12,298 bases of DNA from positions 1 through 12,298 of the forward strand of contig JAJRSN010000140.1 in assembly GCA_024278715.1 (NCBI GenBank), given 5' to 3'. Origin of the DNA: Calditrichota bacterium. GTDB taxonomy: Bacteria; Calditrichota; Calditrichia; Calditrichales; Calditrichaceae. Below, one piece after another: positions 6,821 to 12,298 of the stretch. The notes beneath the pieces are model-generated. The model ran no database searches, was not told the origin of the DNA, and saw nothing but the letters and a program-made list of their open reading frames with translations. A program made the position numbers and the translations under genes. The first letter of the stretch is position 1, and every line of letters starts with the position of its first letter.

Positions 6821-8209
6821 TTATCTTACGGCGTTCCTTAAAATTTCCATGTACAAAAGATTTTTGCTCATAGCCAGCCGATAATCATATCCCGCCTTCC
6901 GCATTCGGATATTTTTACGCTCATCGATTAATATGGTTAACGGCGTTGCATTAAAGTTGAATTTTTGCAGAAATTCTATTTTTTGGGAGGAGGACGTTAA
7001 AAACAGATTTACAAAGTTGGACAATTCGTAATCTTTTATAAAATTTTTAGCAAGGGTAAAGTTTCTTGCGCTTTCGGGATCGTCCAGATTTATTGTAATT
7101 ATTAAAAAATTACCCGGAAAGCTCAGGCTGCTTAAGGCTTTTATTTCGTGAAGGCACGGAACGCAGTAACTATCCCAGAAGACAATGAGAAAATTCTTCC
7201 TGCCGTAAGTTTTAACCTGATAGTCTATTAATTTATCCAATTGGGTTTGCGAACCGTTGGAAAATTGCAAAAACGAAGAAGGGAAGCTTACCCGGTTCTC
7301 TTCTTCCTTCCACAATAAAAAGTCGCCCTGCTCGCTATCCGGAAAGCGGTCGATGATGGGCGTTTGCTTTCCGCCGGTGTAACGACCTACCTTTTCTTTG
7401 ACATACTGTCCTATTCGCGAGGCTTGAATTATGTTAAAATCGTCTTTTACTTCCTGCGATTCCAGCGCTTCCAAAAGAAAATAGGTAAACGGACTGTATT
7501 TGCCTCCGGGACCCACATCAAGAGCCAATTCATTACTTTGACCAGCGGTTAAAACCTGTCTGGTTTTTTTAGTCAATAATTTTTTGTAATAATCCTGTTC
7601 GTTGGGCGGTAAATCGCCTATGCCTCCCCGGGCAAAAGCCATGCCGCTAAAACAGCAATCAAAAATATAAAAAATGTGTTTTGCCGAAATAATCTGATTT
7701 AATTCCCTTAAATCATTCATGGATACTCCGGTAATGGTCAACCGCTGCTTTTCCGCATCGTAAGGGCAGAGATATCCTATCTTTTCCTGATAAGTATCTC
7801 CGTGACCGCCAAAGTAAATTAATAACCGGTCATCGGGCGTCGCATTCTGAACAAAAAAATCCTTTAAGTAAGATTCGATCTTTTGTTTTGTCGCCTCCTG
7901 ATTGTATAATTCGATTACGTGGTCTTCGGGAAAACCAAATTCTTCTTTTAGTTTTTGGGCAAACGCCTTAGCGCCCCAGACGGCTGTTCTGAGTTTGGGA
8001 TAATCTTTGTATTCGTCAATCCCTATTACCAAAGCCCAGCTTTGCCCGTATCCTATCGCTTCCTCGGAAAGTTCCGGAACCGGCGGTATTACTTTGACCA
8101 TACCGCGAACCGCGTTCTGGGCGGAAATTTTTCCGCACACGCCCAACACAATAATGACGAGAAAAAGAAATTTGAAGAGTGCTTCTTTATTAATTTTATC
8201 GATACACAT
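6821..8209 (-). CDS. Exported caspase-like (C14) protease fused to a thioredoxin-like domain (462 aa)
   Basis: Residues 1-30 are a signal peptide (hydrophobic 11-24, likely cut after ISA). Residues 56-300 are a caspase/metacaspase-type domain: WALVIGIDEY (58-67), the catalytic histidine in YFGGHG (H136), and the catalytic cysteine in DCCFSG (C186 by position in the D-x-C-x-S-G pattern). These predict a cysteine protease, often specific for basic or acidic P1 residues depending on subtype. Residues 308-462 are a TlpA/ResA-like thioredoxin fold, with FWDSYCVPC (active cysteines C349, C352) and the cis-proline in ATP (P423). The WC dipeptide of ordinary thioredoxins is replaced by W-DSY-C. First gene of the operon. 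The ATG at 8209 has AGGGGG 5 bp upstream. No cognate inhibitor or processing site is evident. Domain calls are strong; the biological role is unknown. Confidence 0.88.
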   Translation of the reverse strand: MCIDKINKEALFKFLFLVIIVLGVCGKISAQNAVRGMVKVIPPVPELSEEAIGYGQSWALVIGIDEYKDYPKLRTAVWGAKAFAQKLKEEFGFPEDHVIELYNQEATKQKIESYLKDFFVQNATPDDRLLIYFGGHGDTYQEKIGYLCPYDAEKQRLTITGVSMNDLRELNQIISAKHIFYIFDCCFSGMAFARGGIGDLPPNEQDYYKKLLTKKTRQVLTAGQSNELALDVGPGGKYSPFTYFLLEALESQEVKDDFNIIQASRIGQYVKEKVGRYTGGKQTPIIDRFPDSEQGDFLLWKEEENRVSFPSSFLQFSNGSQTQLDKLIDYQVKTYGRKNFLIVFWDSYCVPCLHEIKALSSLSFPGNFLIITINLDDPESARNFTLAKNFIKDYELSNFVNLFLTSSSQKIEFLQKFNFNATPLTILIDERKNIRMRKAGYDYRLAMSKNLLYMEILRNAVR

Positions 8210-8226
8210 AAATTCCCCCTGTGTTA

Positions 8227-8255
8227 ATTTCGCCCTCTTTTTTGCAAAGCGAAAT
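8227..8255 (-). promoter_or_regulatory. Hairpin in the leader just upstream of the caspase-gene ribosome site
   Basis: ATTTCGC (8227-8233) and GCGAAAT (8249-8255) are perfect 7-bp inverted arms around a 15-nt loop. On the minus-strand RNA this hairpin ends 10 nt before the AGGGGG ribosome site. It is not followed by a U run, so it is not an intrinsic terminator; an effect on mRNA stability or translation is possible. Confidence 0.4.
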
Positions 8256-8474
8256 AGTAAAAAAGCTGTATTGATCGGTTAATTTGCGGAAATGACTCTG
8301 TTTTTCGATTTCTTTTATATGCGTTGTTTGCTTCGACTTTTTATTTATTTCCGTTATTCGCTTCGTTACGCCATACCCCGGTTTTTAATGGGATTTTTAA
8401 GCAAAATAGCAATACAAAAAGCACGCCGATTAATGAAACTTTTAATAACTTAAGAAAAATCAAATTTTAAAAAC

Positions 8475-8626
8475 AACAGAAACAATTCGCTTTAATTGCA
8501 AAACGTTTCTGTTTGGAAACATTTCAGTCAAAATGTTTCCAAATTGTAACATTACAATTTCAGGTAATTAGCAAACCTTTGATTAAATCAAACCATACTG
8601 TTTGTAAAATCTATGACATTTTATAA
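8475..8626. promoter_or_regulatory. Chain of six consecutive inverted repeats
   Basis: Six potential stem-loops follow each other, some sharing end bases. (1) AACAGAAAC/GTTTCTGTT (8475-8483, 8505-8513), with an inner CAATT/AATTG pair (8483-8487, 8494-8498). (2) A perfect 13-bp pair TTTGGAAACATTT/AAATGTTTCCAAA (8512-8524, 8531-8543) with a 6-nt loop. (3) AAATTGTAA/TTACAATTT (8541-8549, 8552-8560) with a 2-nt gap. (4) TTTGATT/AATCAAA (8578-8584, 8586-8592). (5) CAAAC/GTTTG (8589-8593, 8600-8604). (6) TAAAAT/ATTTTA (8605-8610, 8618-8623), extendable to 8602-8626. None has a following U run. The region may be an operator cluster or a structured leader RNA; this is inference. Confidence 0.6.
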
Positions 8627-8737
8627 TTGGCAAAGTAGTCGGGTAAAAGCAGATAGAATTTAAAGATAGTTTTTCCGATTTGCAAGCATTGAAACGTAAA
8701 TGAACTTTCGCGGTGTTTTGAGTAGGTTTTGATTCGA

Positions 8738-9829
8738 TTACAAACGAATGAACATTTTTCCCGCCATTTGCCGAATTAAACCCATTAATTCAAGGGTCAG
8801 CAAACCGCTCAGGGTTTCGGCGGGAGAAAGCTGTGTTTTGATGGCAATCTGATCGACATGCAAGGGTTCTGCGGACAGGGTTTCATAGATTTTTTTGAGG
8901 CTTCCCTGAAGTTCGGGGATTTTCTTCGGTTCTTTATTGCGCGAAAGCTCCAACTGCGGAGCGAGTTCATCCATGATCTCCTCAGGCGATTGGACCAGAG
9001 TTGCCCCTTCTTTGATCAATTTATTACAGCCCATGCTTTTGGGAGAAAGAATCGGACCCGGCGCAACAAAGACTTCGCGATTCTGATCATTGGCGTACAG
9101 GGCGGTTAGCAGGGCTCCGCTTTTAGCGCCTGCTTCGGTTATCAGAACTCCGGCGCTTATGCCGCTGATGATGCGGTTGCGTTTGGGAAAATTGCCGGCA
9201 TCGGGACGCGTGCCCATGGCATACTCGGTAAGCACCAATCCCCTTTGCGTAATTTCTTCGAACAGCTCTCTGTTTTCGGGAGGATAAACAACATCCAGAC
9301 CGTTGCCCAGAACGGCGATAGTCGGCGCGTTATTTTTAAGCGCAGTTTTGTGGGCGATGGTGTCGATTCCGCGGGCAAATCCGCTGATAATACAAAAATT
9401 ATTCTGCGCCAATACCGCTGCGAATTTTTCGGTAATCAAACGACCGTAATTGGTCGGCGACCTTGTTCCCACAACGGCAATGGCGATGTTCGCTAAAATT
9501 TCTAAATTTCCTTTGTAAAAAAGAAATGCCGGGGGATCGTAAATTTTCTTTAAACGTTCCGGGTAAAGATCGTCCCAGTAGGTTAAAACCCGGACGCCGT
9601 GTTCTTCTATTTTCGAAAGCTGCTTCTGAACAAAGTAGCCGTCAGCGCCCTGTTTAATTCGCTCGGCGGTTTTTTGGTCGATTCCTTCTATCCGGACTAA
9701 TTGCCGGTAAGAGGCGTTTAACACGGCTTCGGGAGAGCCCAAAACCGAAATGAGCTTGCGCAGCTTTGTGGGACCCACCAAGGGGACGGAATACAAACCG
9801 AGTAATCCTTGCAAAGAAAATCGATTCAC
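8738..9829 (-). CDS. dprA: DNA processing protein DprA/Smf (363 aa, GTG start)
   Basis: DprA binds single-stranded DNA and loads RecA on it during natural transformation; in non-competent species it has a less defined recombination role. It acts in the cytoplasm. N-terminal residues 8-65 contain a helix-hairpin-helix-like segment (VPLVGPTKLR and IEGIDQKTAERIK). The Rossmann-type core has VVGTRSPTNYGR (119-130), SGFARGID (149-156), NFPKRNRIISG (213-223) and VAPGP (255-259). The usual GSNxLI reads GCNKLI (267-272). Residues 305-363 form the C-terminal winged-helix (DML1-like) domain. The start codon is GTG, overlapping the obg stop as GTGA, with AGGAAG upstream, which implies translational coupling. 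Full family length. Confidence 0.95.
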   Translation of the reverse strand: MNRFSLQGLLGLYSVPLVGPTKLRKLISVLGSPEAVLNASYRQLVRIEGIDQKTAERIKQGADGYFVQKQLSKIEEHGVRVLTYWDDLYPERLKKIYDPPAFLFYKGNLEILANIAIAVVGTRSPTNYGRLITEKFAAVLAQNNFCIISGFARGIDTIAHKTALKNNAPTIAVLGNGLDVVYPPENRELFEEITQRGLVLTEYAMGTRPDAGNFPKRNRIISGISAGVLITEAGAKSGALLTALYANDQNREVFVAPGPILSPKSMGCNKLIKEGATLVQSPEEIMDELAPQLELSRNKEPKKIPELQGSLKKIYETLSAEPLHVDQIAIKTQLSPAETLSGLLTLELMGLIRQMAGKMFIRL

Positions 9830-10821
9830 TCGAAATCTTCCTGAGAAATCGCCTTCTTAATTAATTCATAAAATTGATCTTTCAACTCCGGCAGATTATC
9901 GCCGCGAACGGAGGAGATCATTATCACCGGCAGTTTTTTATCGAATTTCGGAACGACAAAATCTTCCGGCATCAAATCGATTTTTGTCAACACAATCATG
10001 GCTGGCTTTTTGACCATCAGATCGCTGTATGCTTCCAGTTCATGGTAAAGCGCCTTAAAAGTATCGCCGGGATGGGGGTCGGTGCACTCAATCAAATAGG
10101 CAATAGCCCGCGTGCGCTCGATGTGCCGCAAAAACTGAATACCCAATCCCTTGCCCTCGTGCGCACCCTCTATTAAACCGGGAATATCGGCGACCACAAA
10201 ACTGGTGGTATCCCGGTAATAGACGATTCCCAGATTGGGCTCGAGCGTCGTAAAAGGGTAATCCGCGATTTTGGGACGCGCATTTGAAATGCGTGAGAGC
10301 AAGGTGGATTTTCCGGCGTTGGGCAGTCCCACCAATCCGATATCTGCTATTAACTTCAACTCCAGTTCAATCCAGCGGTCTTCTCCGGGTTCGCCCGGCT
10401 CCCATTCTCTGGGGCTGCGGTGCGTTGAAGTGGCAAAACGCGCGTTTCCGCGTCCGCCTTTACCGCCTTTCGCGGCGATTACCTGCTGCCCGTCTTCAAC
10501 GATATCGCCCAGAATTTCGCCGGTTTCGGCGTCTTTGACGGTGGTTCCCAGAGGCACTTCCAAAACGATATCTTTGCCCCGTTTGCCGTGCCGGTTATCG
10601 CCCATGCCATGCTGTCCGCGTCCCGCCTTGTAAAGTTTTTGATAGGTAAAGTCCCGCAAGGTTCGTAAATTGCGGTTTCCTTTAAGGATGATGCTGCCGC
10701 CGTGACCTCCGTCTCCGCCGTCGGGTCCGCCTTTGGGAACGTATTTTTCGCGATGGAAACTCACGCAGCCGCTGCCGCCGTGACCCGCGATCACATGTAT
10801 TTTTACATAATCGATAAACAT
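9826..10821 (-). CDS. obg: Obg family GTPase ObgE/CgtA (331 aa)
   Basis: Essential GTPase involved in 50S ribosome assembly and stress signalling. Residues 1-158 are the glycine-rich Obg fold (VIAGHGGSGCVSF, then GGPDGGDGGHGGS). The G domain follows: P-loop GLPNAGKST (165-173), switch I FTTLEP (190-195), DIPG (212-215), TKID (279-282) and ISS (302-304). The protein ends shortly after the G domain and lacks the C-terminal OCT domain seen in longer Obg proteins; short forms like this are common. It starts 15 bp after the PorQ-like gene. Upstream of the ATG there is only a weak GGA ribosome site, so coupling to the upstream gene may matter. Confidence 0.97.
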   Translation of the reverse strand: MFIDYVKIHVIAGHGGSGCVSFHREKYVPKGGPDGGDGGHGGSIILKGNRNLRTLRDFTYQKLYKAGRGQHGMGDNRHGKRGKDIVLEVPLGTTVKDAETGEILGDIVEDGQQVIAAKGGKGGRGNARFATSTHRSPREWEPGEPGEDRWIELELKLIADIGLVGLPNAGKSTLLSRISNARPKIADYPFTTLEPNLGIVYYRDTTSFVVADIPGLIEGAHEGKGLGIQFLRHIERTRAIAYLIECTDPHPGDTFKALYHELEAYSDLMVKKPAMIVLTKIDLMPEDFVVPKFDKKLPVIMISSVRGDNLPELKDQFYELIKKAISQEDFE

Positions 10822-10836
10822 AAATTCAATCCGATA

Positions 10837-11793
10837 TCAATGGATGCTGCCCGAAAAGCCGAAGCGATGGACGTTGCCGAGATCGCTGAAATTCGAATAC
10901 GAGTAATCGATCCTGAATTCTTTCCAGAAAATTGACAATCCGCCGGAAACGCCTCCGAAGCTGCTTTGTGAAGCCGAGTTTATTTGCAAACTTTGATGTT
11001 GGGCGTTGCTGTAGCCGATCCGCAGATGCAGATACCGGCTTAGCGAAAATTCCCCGCCGGCGGAAAAACGTTTTAATCGATCGTACCAGCGGTCCGCCCG
11101 TTGATTAAGGTTTTGTAAATTCAGGCTTACTTCCAGCGGCAAATGAGCCAGCTTTTTGCTAAATCCGATGTTGAATGATGTGGGCAGAGGTTCTCTGATT
11201 TTATCGTAATAAGAGATATTCCAACCCACGTTTAAAAGCGTTGCCGCAAAATAGAGGTCCTGTTCAAAGGGAGCGGCGTAAATTAAACCGAAATCAAGCG
11301 CCAGGGCGGAAGCCGAGTAACGCTCAATTTTCGAATAAACATATTTGGCGCTAACCCCGTAACTAAAGTGAGGATCCAAATCGCCTGCCTGGGAAAGGGT
11401 CAGCGCAAAATCATAGGCGGAAAACGTTTTGCCCGTAGAAACGGCGTACTGATCGGTTTCGTCGAATTGCCCGTAATCCATGTAGGTAATGGCTAATCCC
11501 ACTCTTTTTAAATATGGCACTTCGGTTGAATATCCCGCCTGACCGCCGTTGATATCCAGCAAATAATCGGAATAATTAAAAAAGAACTGCCGGTCTTTAA
11601 TATAAGCAAGCCCCGCCGGATTGACGGAAATGCCGTTCAAATCACCGCGCATGGTAATAAACGCCGTGCCCATGGCAGAAGTCCTTGGCGAAAAATCGGT
11701 GTTTAAAAATTCAAATCCGGAAGACAATCCCGTCTGAGCGTAAGAAACCGAATAACACAGCATTATGATAAAAAATAACGTTTTAATCTTCAT
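10837..11793 (-). CDS. PorV/PorQ-family outer-membrane beta-barrel protein (PorQ-like, 318 aa)
   Basis: Residues 1-19 are a signal peptide (cleavage near SYA-Q). The mature start FEFLNTDFSPRTSAMGTAF (27-45), followed by NPAGLAYI (58-65), is the family signature of PorV/PorQ proteins. The rest alternates short polar and aromatic strands (for example FFFNYSDYLL, GLAITYMDYG, LHLRIGYS), as expected of a membrane barrel, and ends in GFSGSIH. PorQ in Bacteroidota is a component of the type IX secretion apparatus, but family members occur in lineages without proven T9SS function, so I do not assign that role. It overlaps the end of murI by 11 bp, with AGAGG upstream, and leads into obg, so it is part of the housekeeping operon. 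A fatty-acid transporter-like (FadL) barrel is less likely. Confidence 0.82.
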   Translation of the reverse strand: MKIKTLFFIIMLCYSVSYAQTGLSSGFEFLNTDFSPRTSAMGTAFITMRGDLNGISVNPAGLAYIKDRQFFFNYSDYLLDINGGQAGYSTEVPYLKRVGLAITYMDYGQFDETDQYAVSTGKTFSAYDFALTLSQAGDLDPHFSYGVSAKYVYSKIERYSASALALDFGLIYAAPFEQDLYFAATLLNVGWNISYYDKIREPLPTSFNIGFSKKLAHLPLEVSLNLQNLNQRADRWYDRLKRFSAGGEFSLSRYLHLRIGYSNAQHQSLQINSASQSSFGGVSGGLSIFWKEFRIDYSYSNFSDLGNVHRFGFSGSIH

Positions 11794-12298
11794 GTAAGAC
11801 CTCTAAATTTTTCAACAAGGGCGACGATGAATTCTTAATCAAAAACTCGTCAAAATCAATTCGTTCAACGTTTGTTAAGGTTTCTCCCAAAAAATTCGAT
11901 CCGATCCTTGTGAATTGTTCCGGACTATCGCTCACAAAAAACAGATCTTTTCCCTTTTCGGAAGATCGGTTAACCAGTTTTATTTCTTCAAGTACCCTTT
12001 TTACCGCTTTCGCCGTTTCTTTCCCGGAATCGATTAAAGCAACCTGCGGTCCAACGATTTTCCGGATGGTTGGTTCCAGAAGGGGATAATGCGTGCATCC
12101 GAGAATAATCGTATCGACTCCGGCTTCTATTAAATCTTTCAAATATTTTTTTAACGTTAAAACAGTTACCTCGCCGTCCAGCCAGCCTTCTTCCACCAAA
12201 GGAACCAGCAGGGGACACGGCTGCCCTAACACCTCTGCTTCGGGCATTAATTTTCTGATTTCTTTGGCGTACGAACTGCTGGCGATTGTGGCGCTGGT
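11783..12298 (-). CDS. murI: Glutamate racemase MurI, partial (5' end outside window)
   Basis: Converts L- to D-glutamate for peptidoglycan. Only the C-terminal 171 codons are present; the frame stays open to the window edge and begins TSATIASSSYAKEIRKL, so the ATG at 12247 is internal and not the true start. The family motifs CPLLVPLVEEG and LGCTHYPLL, containing the second catalytic cysteine, are clear, as is LIDSG further on. The first catalytic cysteine lies in the missing part. It overlaps the PorQ-like gene by 11 bp. Confidence 0.95.
   Translation of the reverse strand, partial: TSATIASSSYAKEIRKLMPEAEVLGQPCPLLVPLVEEGWLDGEVTVLTLKKYLKDLIEAGVDTIILGCTHYPLLEPTIRKIVGPQVALIDSGKETAKAVKRVLEEIKLVNRSSEKGKDLFFVSDSPEQFTRIGSNFLGETLTNVERIDFDEFLIKNSSSPLLKNLEVLHED

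Larger units (their letters stand above)
8210..8737. other. 528-bp AT-rich intergenic region upstream of the caspase operon
   Basis: No gene is visible here. It separates dprA from the secreted operon, is the longest AT-rich non-coding stretch in the second half of the window, and presumably contains the operon promoter and the end of the dprA transcript. I could not identify a convincing promoter: one TATAAA-like box (minus strand, near 8313-8318) lacks a clear -35. No intrinsic terminator for dprA was found. The notable content is the inverted-repeat chain at 8475-8626. Confidence 0.6.

Noticed and set aside
6821..8209. Lipoprotein anchor at C25 of the caspase-like protein
   Set aside because: The sequence before the cysteine (LGV) has Val at -1, which fits a lipobox poorly; a signal peptidase I site after ISA (residue 30) fits better.
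8512..8543. Intrinsic terminator for dprA
   Set aside because: The 13-bp stem is AT-rich and neither strand has a U run after it; it also lies about 195 bp past the dprA stop.
12245..12247. ATG at 12247 as the murI start
   Set aside because: The frame continues upstream to the window edge with family-matching residues (ATIASSSY), so the true start lies outside.

Overview
All eight genes in this window lie on the minus strand, so transcription runs from high to low coordinates. The gene set suggests an anaerobic or facultative Gram-negative bacterium of the FCB type (Bacteroidota, Ignavibacteriota or Calditrichota). The pointers are an NfnAB-type NADPH/ferredoxin transhydrogenase, a PorV/PorQ-family outer-membrane protein, a secreted multiheme cytochrome, and 9-nt word repeats between genes. 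I lean towards a Calditrichota-like organism, but this is inference; no marker gene fixes the taxon.

Layout in transcription order. (1) 12298 down to 8738 is a tight housekeeping run: murI (glutamate racemase, 5' end outside the window), a PorQ-like outer-membrane beta-barrel protein, obg (ribosome-associated GTPase) and dprA (recombination mediator, GTG start). Neighbouring genes overlap or lie within 15 bp, so this looks like one operon. (2) 8737-8210 is a 528-bp AT-rich gap holding a chain of six inverted repeats (8475-8626) and a separate hairpin just before the next ribosome binding site. (3) 8209 down to 3202 is an accessory operon of three exported multidomain proteins, with gaps of 24 and 4 bp. 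They are a caspase-like protease fused to a thioredoxin-like domain, a TolB-like/FlgT_C-like/four-Ig-repeat protein, and a diverged metallophosphoesterase fused to a four-heme cytochrome and a LysM domain. (4) 3201-2553 is a gap with three copies of a composite repeat built partly of 9-nt words. (5) 2552 down to 240 is nfnA-nfnB, followed by a strong intrinsic terminator at 188-217. (6) 1-187 shows no gene, only short-period A-rich repeats.

The most interesting content is the three-gene operon at 3202-8209. Every product has an export signal. The set combines caspase-type proteolysis, a thiol-redox centre, a cell-envelope Ig protein, and a heme protein with a LysM domain that probably binds peptidoglycan. 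I know of no described system with this combination. A periplasmic redox-linked protease or surveillance module is a reasonable hypothesis but is inference. The 528-bp hairpin-rich region upstream could be its regulatory leader.
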